Source: JBBSJZ01 sp041739875
GTDB lineage: Bacteria; Planctomycetota; Planctomycetia; Pirellulales; Pirellulaceae
Length of the DNA stretch: 64,000 nt
Direction: 5' to 3'
Assembly (NCBI GenBank): GCA_041739875.1
Contig: JBGSNA010000162.1
Location: 1-64,000 of the forward strand
The translations under genes were made by a program, and so were the position numbers. Every line of letters begins with the position of its first letter. The first letter of the stretch is position 1. This document shows, piece after piece, positions 1 to 10,200 of this stretch. Below the pieces are notes generated by a model, which saw nothing but the letters and a program-made list of their open reading frames with translations, was not told the origin of the DNA and searched no databases.

Positions 1-2400
1 GCTGCGTATCTACAGCTCGGGATGTCAATCCTGTTAGCCACCGGTTGCGCGCCGACACAACCATTTTTCCATAATGAATCACCCGATCTCAAGCATTACT
101 TGAGCACGGCGACGTCGATTGAATATCCCGACGTCGAAGTGGCAAGTCTCGCCGAGACGACGGAGGCAATCCGTCCACTCACAATCGGGAACCACGACTA
201 CGAATTCTGGGATCTTTCCTTGGAGGAGTGCGTGTCGATTGCGCTCCAGAACTCCAAGTTCTTTTTGACGACTGGCGGTACCGCTGAGTTTCGTCAAAAC
301 GTGAATGCGCAGTTCCTCAGTGCAACCGCTGATCAAGTGGGAAGCATTTACGATGTCGCTATCCAGCAATCGACGACCCAGTCAATTTCGTTGACCGTTG
401 ACGGTGCTGGTAACCGCACACTTCCTCGAGGCGTTCTGCGTGCCAACCAAATCGGTGGTGTCGAAGATGCATTGGCTGAGTTTGATGCACAAGCCAGCGG
501 GTTCATTAACACAGGGACAACCGACCGTCCTCAAAACGTTGGTGCCGCCAATACGATCAACCCTCAGTTCTTGCAGGCTGCTGATACGACACAACAAGCC
601 GCGATCAGCAAACGACTGGCGACGGGCGGTGTGGCGACATTACGTGAACAAATCATTTATGGTCGAAACAATGCTCAGATCAGTCCGATTTCGCGGGCGG
701 TTCCGAGTACTTACACGGCTCTTCTTGAAGCCCAGGTCCAACATCCGTTGATGCGGAATCGTGGAACACTCGTTAACCGCATTCCAGTGGTATTGGCGAG
801 TCTTAACGAGGACCTGTCGATTGCTGACTACGAAATTCAAGTTAGAAACTTTGTTCGCGACGTCGAAGTTGCGTATTGGAATTTGTATGTTTCCTACCGA
901 GCCGTCTCGACGTCGATCATTGCTCGCAATAGTGCAATTGCCACTGCACAATTTGCTCGCTTGAATCTCGATAACGGTACCGGCACGGTCCAGGAACTTG
1001 CTCAAGCCGTCGGCCAGTACTACCAATTCCGTGGTATCCTCGAATCCTCTTTGGCGGGTGCGAACACACCAGGTGCGGATCGTTTCGGTGTGTATGGCAA
1101 CGAACGTGCGTTGCGAGAGTTGATGGGATTGGCGGCCACAGATGGACGGCTTGTTCGACCGATCGAAGACCCGTCGCTCGCTCGCGTAGAATTCGATTGG
1201 GACGAATGTGTTTGCCAAGCGTTGTACCTCAGCCCCGAACTGCGTCAAAAGAAAACACGGATCAAGCAATCCGAGCTCGAATTGATTTCGGCGAAGAACC
1301 AAATACTGCCGGAAGTGAATCTGTCGCTCCTTTATCGCTGGGTCGGTGTGGGTGACGAACTGGGCATTGGAGCTGATTCCAATCAACCGTTCCCGGCGGT
1401 CGGTTCTACCGCATTAGAAAGCTTGACGAACGGCAATTTCCAAGAGGGAGCTGTTCGAATCGACATCACGCCGTCTGCGTTCGGTGCACGTCGCGAGCTG
1501 ACTCGTATTCGTGGATCGCAGCTACGGCTCAGTCGCGAGAAAGCGAAGTTGCAAGAAGACGAACGAATCCTCGTGAGCTTGCTCAGTGACGCAGTCGCCA
1601 AGACGAGTACTCATTATCAACTCGCTCAAACCGCTGCCCAGCGTTGGCAGGCCGCGGAGACTGAAGTCGAAGCCCGTTTGGCTGAGTTCAAGAATGGTCG
1701 TACGCCAGTGAACGTCGTGCTCCAGAGTCAACAGCGTCGCGCAGAAGCCCAGATTGATTACTACCGTGCTTTGGGCGAATACAACAAGTCGATCAACTAC
1801 GTCCACTACCTCAAGGGGACAGAGCTTCCGAACAACAATATCAAGCTTGCCGAAGGACCATGGAACACCAAGGCGTATTGGGATGCACTTGAACGAGCAC
1901 GTGAGCGAAGTGCTGGGAAGCAATTGCAGTACGGCGTGACACGTCCAGGCGTGGTTCGCCAAGGGCCGATGAAGAGTGCGGAAGACGCCATGGAAATTAT
2001 CGGCAGCGGATTGAACACTTCCGGTCAAGGCATGCCGCCTCAAGAACTCATGTTCGGTGGCCCAGACGGCAGTCCCTTGGGACTCGATCTTGAGCCATAC
2101 CGTGGTCCGGTAGAAGTTAACGACATGCCGCTCGGTGATTTAGGTAACAGGTCCAGTGACCTGCTCGGACCAACCGGTCCAGTGGATCGCTTGTTACCGA
2201 GTGTGCCCGGTGGTAATGCAGAGCAACTGCCGAAGCCCGATCCAATACCCAACGCAGGTTCAGTGTTGGAGCGATTCAACGGACCGAGCAACTCACAAGT
2301 CGAGCCGATGAGTTACAGCCAACGTGTCGACGACGGCGGCTATGAGCCGCCACCAGTACGACGCAAGCCTGTGCCAAGTCAACAACCTTTGCAACGTTAA
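1..2400 (+). CDS. TolC-family outer-membrane efflux lipoprotein (5' end outside window)
   Basis: Probable outer-membrane channel subunit of a tripartite efflux or type I secretion system. The first ATG in the window (22) leaves only eight residues before a lipobox-like ATGC, with no positive charge. The frame is open back to base 1, so the true start and most of the signal peptide lie left of the window. The body has the two-fold pattern of TolC proteins: long helical stretches with conserved lines such as VRDVEVAYWNLYVSYRA and, in the second half, RAEAQIDYYRALGEYNKSIN. The C-terminal 150 residues are rich in Pro, Gly and Gln and look disordered. No inner-membrane pump or adaptor gene lies downstream; they may be upstream. 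The family call is fairly sure; the substrate is unknown. Confidence 0.85.
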   Translation, partial: AAYLQLGMSILLATGCAPTQPFFHNESPDLKHYLSTATSIEYPDVEVASLAETTEAIRPLTIGNHDYEFWDLSLEECVSIALQNSKFFLTTGGTAEFRQNVNAQFLSATADQVGSIYDVAIQQSTTQSISLTVDGAGNRTLPRGVLRANQIGGVEDALAEFDAQASGFINTGTTDRPQNVGAANTINPQFLQAADTTQQAAISKRLATGGVATLREQIIYGRNNAQISPISRAVPSTYTALLEAQVQHPLMRNRGTLVNRIPVVLASLNEDLSIADYEIQVRNFVRDVEVAYWNLYVSYRAVSTSIIARNSAIATAQFARLNLDNGTGTVQELAQAVGQYYQFRGILESSLAGANTPGADRFGVYGNERALRELMGLAATDGRLVRPIEDPSLARVEFDWDECVCQALYLSPELRQKKTRIKQSELELISAKNQILPEVNLSLLYRWVGVGDELGIGADSNQPFPAVGSTALESLTNGNFQEGAVRIDITPSAFGARRELTRIRGSQLRLSREKAKLQEDERILVSLLSDAVAKTSTHYQLAQTAAQRWQAAETEVEARLAEFKNGRTPVNVVLQSQQRRAEAQIDYYRALGEYNKSINYVHYLKGTELPNNNIKLAEGPWNTKAYWDALERARERSAGKQLQYGVTRPGVVRQGPMKSAEDAMEIIGSGLNTSGQGMPPQELMFGGPDGSPLGLDLEPYRGPVEVNDMPLGDLGNRSSDLLGPTGPVDRLLPSVPGGNAEQLPKPDPIPNAGSVLERFNGPSNSQVEPMSYSQRVDDGGYEPPPVRRKPVPSQQPLQR

Positions 2401-2487
2401 GCAGCGTCGCTACCAATTCCGTGAAGGGGCGGAGAACTGCAAGGGTTGCCCAACAACGCGCTGGGAGCACAACCTTTTGCACACGAC

Positions 2488-2530
2488 AAGCTCGGGAGCT
2501 GCGCGATAAGTCGCTGCACCCCGAGCTTTT
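2488..2530 (+). terminator. Candidate rho-independent terminator after the TolC-like gene
   Basis: Nine-base arms AAGCTCGGG (2488-2496) and CCCGAGCTT (2520-2528) run into a short T run. The loop is 23 bases, longer than usual. It lies 88 bases past the stop of the efflux gene, which fits ending that transcript. Confidence 0.55.
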
Positions 2531-2641
2531 CGTCGATAGATAGGTAAATCGCTCGATGTTTTAAATGAGTGCGATGTTTCGACATGCCTACGCAGCAGAC
2601 AACACAGAATTTGCAGATGAGCGGCGACACTGATCGGCGAG

Positions 2642-2822
2642 CTAGCTTACTGACATGCCGAGCGAGTTCTCGCGGGCACACAGCCAACGCTTGCCGCTGC
2701 GAATCGCCTCCTGCGAGAGGCACTCTGGCGTTCCCGCCGCACGTTTGAACACGCGTCCAAACTTCTGCACTACATCACGCCAATCCCAAGCATCTAAACC
2801 AAGGTGACTGAGGATCGGCGTT
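2642..2822 (-). other. Unidentified coding remnant beside the IS5-type element
   Basis: On the minus strand an open stretch of about 60 codons reads through to a TAG at 2642-2644. It contains FGRVFKRAAGTPECLSQEA followed by GKRWLCARENS. It is in frame with the end of the neighbouring dead transposase, but it lies outside the apparent left inverted repeat of that element. It looks like the C-terminus of some protein without its beginning. I do not recognise the family with certainty; a transposase tail is possible. Confidence 0.3.
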
Positions 2823-3586
2823 AAGAGGGCATCTGGAAATTTGAGTTGGCTGGATAGTTTTATCCGAGGCGTCGGCTCAAAACCGCCATCAGCCTAAACT
2901 ACCTTAAGCTGCGATTGATCGTCGGCCTTACGAAAGACCAGCTTCGCACCATCTCGATCTTGGACTGAGGCAGTGGTCAGCACCACTGCAATGATCAAGC
3001 CCATCGTATCGATCAGCAAATGACGCTTTCGACCTTTGATTTGCTTAACTGAATTGTATCCCCACTCACCGCGAGTCTCGGTGTTTTCACCGACTGGCTA
3101 TCGACAATACCAGCGGTTGCTGCGGGCTTGCGACCATCCTGAAGCCGAACTTTCGCACGCAGCGAGTCATGGACTCACTCCCAAGTTCCGTCACGTTGCC
3201 AAGCGAGATAGTACTCATAAACAGTCGATTTTGGCGGGAAGTCTTTGGGCAACATTTCCCATGAACAGCCCGTTCGTGAACGATAGAAAACTGCGTTGAC
3301 AATCTGACGCAAATTCACGAATCGATTCCTGCCACCCTCCTTCTGCTCAGGTAGCAAAGGTTGGAGTATTGCCCAGTGCGAATCCGAAAGATCGCTGAGA
3401 TATCCATATTTTGACGCCATAGAACCATCCTTGTAGATTGTGGCGGGAGTCCAAACACGTAGGAGAATTCACTTCCCAGAACATTCGCAATCTGAAGCCC
3501 GATTTGCTAATAACCACCTGCCTATCTACCACCAAAGTGCAAACCCGTCCACCGCATCACATCCAAGTTTCCAGACGCCTTCTGAG
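2823..3586 (-). mobile_element. Degenerate IS5-type insertion sequence remnant
   Basis: A roughly 760-base element bounded by imperfect inverted repeats. The left end (2821-2846) and the complement of the right end (3586-3561) match at 19 of 26 positions, sharing a core of the form GA-GGC-TCTGGAAA-TTG. Inside is a broken IS5-type transposase. The element is shorter than a complete IS of this group because the C-terminal third of the transposase is missing next to the left end. No target-site duplication could be recognised. Confidence 0.65.
2840..3420 (-). pseudogene. IS5-type transposase, decayed
   Basis: The N-terminal 81 residues are intact and typical of the DUF4096-type N-terminus of IS5 transposases (LSDSHWAILQPLLPEQ, then VFYRSRTGCSWEMLPKDFPP). 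An in-frame TGA at 3175 interrupts it. The same frame then continues with HDSLRAKVRLQDGRKPAA and IVDSQSVKT. A frameshift near 3076 moves the reading to GYNSVKQIKGRKRHLLIDT and QDRDGAKLVFRKAD, and a TAG at 2894-2896 sits where the family has Trp before ADGG. The third acidic part of the catalytic centre and the C-terminus are absent. It cannot make an active transposase. Confidence 0.85.
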
Positions 3587-3608
3587 AGCCCGACTCAATA
3601 AATCAGCC

Positions 3609-3637
3609 AAAAAAGAGCCCTGCAACTATTCCGCTCT
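3609..3637 (-). terminator. Candidate terminator after the PEP-CTERM gene
   Basis: Read on the minus strand, a 5-bp AGAGC/GCTCT stem (3633-3637 with 3614-3618) and a 14-base loop are followed directly by a T run (3614 down to 3609). It lies just downstream of the small PEP-CTERM gene. The stem is short, so this is moderate evidence. Confidence 0.45.
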
Positions 3638-3645
3638 CATAGCGA

Positions 3646-4215
3646 TCAAACACGATTTAGACCTCCCGGCGTTCGGCGCCGATGATACACCCAACAGGCC
3701 GATGCCAAAGCGAGCAAACCAACTGAACCGGGCTCAGGAACTGCGGTGGCAACCGTCAATGATGACTGGGACGGATTGACGCTGAAGGGGATTGGTTCGA
3801 ACAGGCCATCGTTTAGCTCACCCACGGAAATAGATGCACTTCCTGGTCCTATCACATCAAAGGTAATAGCTGCCAGCGAAAAGGTTTGATTCTCTCCAAT
3901 CGATAGCGGCATAAAGTTTGTATCAGTTGCGGATAGTTCCGCCGGATTAGCGTTTGCCGAAACTGGAAAGATCGTTTCAAAGGCGCTATTATAGGCCACG
4001 CTGGAAAAATTCAGGTTAGGACTTGAGAAGTCTAGCGAGAGATTGAAACCGCCTATGATCTCTGCTTTGCCTTGGGCGGTTGCAAAAACGTTGAGCGTGT
4101 ACACGCCTGCGCCGGAAAAGTTGATTGACTCGCCTGAAATAACAATCGCCGCATGCGCAGGAAAGCTTGTGAGTAGGAAAGTAATGGTGGCGACAAATTT
4201 TAAGTACAGCAGCAT
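3646..4215 (-). CDS. PEP-CTERM protein with cohesin-like body
   Basis: A 189-residue exported protein. Residues 1-22 form a signal peptide (hydrophobic core, cleavage after AHA). The C-terminus has a PEP-CTERM sorting signal: VPEP, a hydrophobic helix, then an Arg cluster (HRRR). Such proteins are usually handled by exosortase/EpsH systems and held at or near the cell surface. The middle 130 residues resemble a cohesin-type beta sandwich: a GGFNLSLDFSSPNLNFSSV strand pair, an LAAITFDVIGPG strand, and a final run of beta strands. The cohesin assignment rests on pattern only. It is the last gene of a minus-strand run and begins 68 bases after the stop of the giant dockerin-bearing protein, so the two may interact. 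No exosortase gene is in the window. Confidence 0.75.
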   Translation of the reverse strand: MLLYLKFVATITFLLTSFPAHAAIVISGESINFSGAGVYTLNVFATAQGKAEIIGGFNLSLDFSSPNLNFSSVAYNSAFETIFPVSANANPAELSATDTNFMPLSIGENQTFSLAAITFDVIGPGSASISVGELNDGLFEPIPFSVNPSQSSLTVATAVPEPGSVGLLALASACWVYHRRRTPGGLNRV

Positions 4216-4283
4216 TGTGAGAGTCCATATTGTGAAAGCGAATCCCGCTGCAAAACGCTTGCAGAGTCGATTGGCAACTCATT

Positions 4284-7200
4284 CTAAAACAGTTGATCTG
4301 CAAACACCTCGTCGACCAATTGCTCCCAGTCGCTGTTAGCGTCGAGCGTCATCCTCGCGAGGTAAGTCCGAGAAACATTTTGTGGAGGTGGTATTACAAC
4401 GGGATCGCCGCTCGGCAGCGCGTCGAAGTTTTGGAAGTTGGTCAGCCCGACATCCGCAGATGACGTGTTGCCACTAGCGTTGAAGTCATAGAACGGGTCG
4501 TAGGTGTAGCCAAGTGTGTTGGCTTGCTGTCCAAACGATGTGAAATTTCGGAAATTGGTCAGGCCGACGTCGGCGCTGGAAACATTTCCGCTACCGTTGG
4601 CGTCGCCCGGCAACACGTCGATCCGTTGCGAAAACGCTCCGCCCTCGCTGGCATCGCTATTACCATCAAGCGAATTGCCCGCCATGTCCGTGACGCCTCC
4701 GTCAAATATGTGCAGCAAAAGCTTGTCGATGCCGCTCGTGGCTGGTCCCAAGTCGTTTTCCGGGAGGCCAAACGGACTGGCCATGGTGATGGTTGTCAAT
4801 GATCCCGACGTGGTGACGGTAAATTTGCCCACGTAGTCGGCGACATCGACACCAAAGAGGCTAACACCACTGACGTTCACATTCTCACTAAAACGAATGT
4901 AGAGGGTGTCGACGTTTGCCCACGGGATAGTGCGAGTAACGCCGGATACTGCATACCCCAAACCGTTACCGCCACCAAAACCATCACCGTCCACGGCATC
5001 GATGAAGTAGTTCGACCATGAACTTGACGCTACGAATACATCCGTAACGGTCGGTGGTGTCACATCGATATACTCTTGAGCCCCAAGATCAACGTTAGTG
5101 TAGAGAACGCGGTCAAATCCGGTTCCGCGTGAATCAAAAGGAATCACTTCAGTTGTGTTGGCATCAAAGTCGAGGTCATCAACATCCAGCGGAAGCAGCA
5201 AATTGTCGCCCGCGTTGATCGCCGGACTGGTGATAGCCAGTGCTTGAGTTGGAACGGGGCCGCCATGGTCTTTTAAGTCATTTGAATCGAACTTTCCGTC
5301 ACCATTTTCGTCAACGAATACTGTCGTTGGATCAATGAGATTGAAAGGGAATGTACCAACGATCATTCCACCAAAGCCGTCGCCTGGGCCGATGTAGTCA
5401 TCGTCATTGGCGATCAAATTGTGACGTGTCGTTGCGAAGTCAAACTGACCGGCAATATCGTCGGACGTTGTTCCTCCTGAAATCGTATTACCTGCGACGA
5501 TGGAGTTGCGCATGGTCGCAGGTGCTCCACTGTGCGAGATTCCGCCACCGTTTGAGGAGCCAATGTTGCCCACAATGGTCGAGCTTTCGATGATGAGTTC
5601 GGCATCACTATCGATTCCGCCGCCGCTTCCAAAGCTAGCCTCATTGCCGGAAATCGTGCTATTGATAACGTGGATCAAACTGGTGCTACCAAAGGATCCA
5701 GAGATTCCACCGCCAGAGAACTGAGCTACATTCCCAGCAATGGTGCTGTCGACCAATAGAATTTCAGCGCCGGTAAAGAAAGGGCCAAAGAAACCACCGT
5801 TACCGATGCCGCCGCCGAAGCCGTCATCCGCGTGGTTGCCGAAAACGTGAGAGGATTTTAGTGTCAAATACCCATCATTGCGGATCGCACCGCCGTAATC
5901 TTGATTTACATAGCCGCCGGTCATACTCACCCCAGAAATCTCAGCAAATTTTCCCAGGATCTCAAAGATTCTGGATTGACCGTTGGCATCAATCGTAAGT
6001 TGGTCAGCGCCGAGGCCTTCGATTTTTAAATCATCCACGATTGTTGGAAGTTGCGTGCCTCCAAGCAGGATCGTACCGCCGGCCAAACCGGGCGCAAATC
6101 GAATGAGGTCTAGAGGAACACCGTTAGCATCGCTGCCGACTCGACCCGCCGGCGCTTCGTTGACGGCGGTGTTAGTGTTGGCTGCAATGATCGCTTCGCG
6201 AAGCGAAATCAGCCCGTCGACCGCAACGACGTCCGCCAGTGTCGTAACGGTTACGCTTGGTGGAGGTTGGACTTCGATGGAGAAAAACTTGTTTGTGCGA
6301 TCGACGCCGCCGCTTGCTCGCCCGCCGTTGTCACTGACGGTAACGACGACGGATGCTGTACCTCCGGCACCCACCCGAGGAGCATACGTTAAGTTGCCCG
6401 TGGTAATGTCAATCGTTGGCTGAATAGTAAATAGTTCATTGTTGGTGTTGATGAGTCTGACAGAAATCGATTGCCCTGCTTCATCGACTGGACCGGGAAG
6501 AGCGTCGGTAAGGAATCCGGTCACGACTTGGATTCCCGCGTTGTGGACGACGACTTGATTAGGTCCGATCTCAAAGGTCGGTGCCTGATTTGGTTGAACC
6601 TCGGTCGCTCCCAGGTCCACATTCGCTCCGCTACCTTGATTGACAATTCTCGCTTCAGGATTGCCTCGCTGGTCCCAACTCAAAGGTGCAAACTGCTGAT
6701 TAAGCGCCAACGCGTTGTTCCCTGCGTCAATTGCGGGGCTGCCCGGCAATAACATGTGTGAAAGGGTCGGTCCGCCATTATCAGCAAGCGGACCGAGAAA
6801 AGGATCGCTGCCTACCAGATTACCTCCGATACCGTTGATGAGTCCGCCAGCGGTTGCGGCATCCCCGATTAGCGAATGGGAACTTGAAGGGTGCAGTAGT
6901 CCCGAGATATCGTCGGGTGTACTTGAGGCGCCAACGACGTTGCCATACACGATCGAGTTCGAAACCGTTACCGTGGACTCATCGATAAAGATTCCTCCGC
7001 CCGTAGCGGAGCCGTTTCCTGTGGAGTTCGCGTGATTGCCCGTGACGGTACTGTTGACAATCGTCGTTGTACTGCCAGCAAAACTCTGAATGCCACCGGC
7101 GTTGTCGCCCCCGTTGTTGCTGCTCACGGTCGCGTTAATCAGAGTTAGGTTGCCGGCGTTGATCCCGGTCGTGCTTGGGAAGCCAACTGAGAATCCCGGA

Positions 7201-10200
7201 CCATCATTCACCGCTATCAATGACGACACGACGATCGCGGTTGCGCCTGTCTGAAGTTCAACGCCTCCGCCTGTGTTGCCTCGAATCGTTGTATCGACAA
7301 CTTGGAGCCAACCGTTTGATGTCGCGGCGTGAAGCGTTTCGGATGCCTTAGGCAGCCTGCTCATCCCGATATTATTCTCAATGACGCTATCGGTGATTGT
7401 TGCATCGTTCGTGGTATAGACTGCGCTTCCGTTGTCCGCTTGATTGTCGTGAATCTTTACGCGAACGAGTTGCAGGTCGCCACTGTTGTAGACTGCGCCT
7501 CCGTGACCAGGAAGATTGATTGGTGGCAACGACGGCAGTACCACAACCGATCCAGTTGCTATGTTGTCGGTAAGTGTGACATCGCTAAGTGTGAGCTGGC
7601 CGGCATTGAAGACTCCGGCACCTTGGGACGTCCTTTCTCCACCGCGAATCGTGATCCTTGAAATATCGACGACAACACCGCTAGATACATTCAACACGCG
7701 TGATTGATGATCACCACTGATGTGAAGCATTGTCGCATCTGGACCGAGAACACTCATATCGTCCGTAACGTCAAGTGATGCACCGCCCAGCGTAAGCGTG
7801 GCCGGTCCGTTGGCGAAAAGCGAAGGATCGAAACTGATTGACTGTGCACCGGGCAGCGCATTGGCCTCTTCAATTGCTGCTCGCAGCGACGTGTTGCCGG
7901 ACGCGTCCTCGGCGACGCCGTTGCCTGCAATGGCATCGTGCGTGTCGGCTAGTGTATTGACAATAAAATCGCTGGGAATGACGAAAATCACCACATCGTC
8001 ACCGTCGCCGCCTGCGTAAGTAATCATCGCATCGACTCCGGAAATGCCAAGAAAGTCAGCTAGCAATGCACCTTCTTCCAAGCCAGCGAACGTGCCCGCA
8101 CCTCCGTTTCTATCAATAATAGTGAAGCTATCACCGGGAATCGGAACAAAAGAATTTAGCGATGCTAGACCAAGTGTGGCTCCTGTCTGAATCGTAACAG
8201 CACCAGTGGCGATGAGTTGGTCGTGGTGATTGCTTGCTGTGCCAGGAGCAGTGCCCGCGATTTCAATCAACAGCTGTTGTCCAGCGCCGATCGTTGCGTC
8301 ACCTGTGACTGATAACACACCCGGCGACGCTCCTGGTGCGATCGTGGCTTGAAACTCCACCGTTGGTGCGATGATGTCGTCCGCAGAGCCAGCATCTCGC
8401 ACTATTGCGCCCGCTAGTATCACTGGGTCCTCAAGCGACACCTGACTGATAGTGATTTCACCCGTACCGTTCGACACGCTTCCAATCGTGATGGATTGGA
8501 AGCCATTGACAATGTGTGACAATTCCAAATGATCCAGTTGCAATCCACTATTGACCGCTCCAACGCCAAGATGAATGTCGGTACTTGCTACACTCGGCTG
8601 AATCACCAATGTGCCATCCGACTCGATGCTTGAACCGCCCGTTAGCGAGACCGAATTCGCAATGATTATGATCGGCCCTGTGGCCAATGGGCCACCGATA
8701 ACACTATTGCCCTCGGCAAGGAAGGCCGTTGACGGAGCCCCATTGGCCGTCCCCGTTATGGTGAGCGGAACTTGACCATTATTTAGGATCGCAGTACCTG
8801 AACTGTGGGATAGCCGGACTCCCGTTGATTCACCGCTTGACGCTGTTCCCGTCAATGCCAGAGACCCTAACGAACCGCTGATTGTGATTGGCGACACCAA
8901 ATGGACACCATCGTTTTCATTTGCTATGCCAGTACCGCCCTGACCAACGATCCGAATCTCGCCGTCCACGCTGTTTAGATTGGTCGTGCTTCCGATTGTC
9001 ACCACACCCTTATTCCTGAGCGTTCCCAATCCGCCGTTTCCATCAAGCGAAATCTTCGCGGCATTGGCACCGGTTCCCAGGGATGCGATTGAGTCAATAT
9101 TCAACAGCAAGATGCCATTGTTATTGTTTTCCGAACCGTTGCCACCTTGACCGCTAATCGAAATGTCGCCATATCGGCTAGTTACATCCGATGTGCTGCC
9201 GATCATCGCCACACCATCAAGAGCAGATGTTCCGCTACCTGCGTTCCCATTGATTTCAATAGTTGCCGCTGAGACGGTTATTCCGAGCGATGAAATCGTT
9301 TCAATATTAGTCAGCAAAACGCCCCGGCTAGCACTGCCAGAACTGCTTCCGCCTTGGCCGGTGATCACAATGTCGCCGTCCACACTGGTGACATCGCTCG
9401 TTGGACCACTGATCACCGTACCGACATTAAGACTATCTCCAGTACCACCCTTTCCGTCGATAGTGATCTTTGCTGCGGTCACGCCAGTCCCAGTGGATGC
9501 AACGGCATCGGCATTGACAATCAGCACGCCGACATTGTTCGATCCGGTTCCGCCACCTCCCTGCCCCGTGATTGAAATGTCTCCGTCCACGCTGGTAATC
9601 GCCACCGCGTTCGCGATTGCGACGCCGTGATTTGCACCGTCACCAGCTCCGCCCGTGCCGAGTATTTCAATTCGACCTGCTAAATTACCAACAGACGTGG
9701 ATGAGACTGAAGTTCCGTTAACTAGAGAGATGCCCCGTTGATTGCTGATCCCAACATTATTGCCACCCGATCCCGTCAATCGAATGCTCCCGACTCCAGT
9801 GGTTTGTATGTTAGCGTCGTCGACGGTGATGCCTGTGAATATTCCGCTTGCTGAGCCAGACGCGTTTGCCGACAAATCGATGTCGCCATCCACCGTGGAT
9901 ATGGACGAACCGGGGTTCATGCGAATGCTCTGGGCTGCTGTCAACGTCAACGACCCTGTGCCGGTTGTTGCGATACTTTGGCCCGCAGCAAGATCGATCT
10001 GGCCGTCGGCGCTTCTGATCATGACGTCGACGTTGGTCCCCACCGAAATCTCGCTGATCGTCAGTGAATCGCTCTCAGCAAGGAAGATCCCGCCACTGTT
10101 CGCCGTGGCTTGAAGCGTGGAAACCGACGTTTCGATTGCATTCGCATCGCTTCCAAAGGCTGTACTCGTGTTAGTAATCAATTCCGATGCCGTTATGTCA

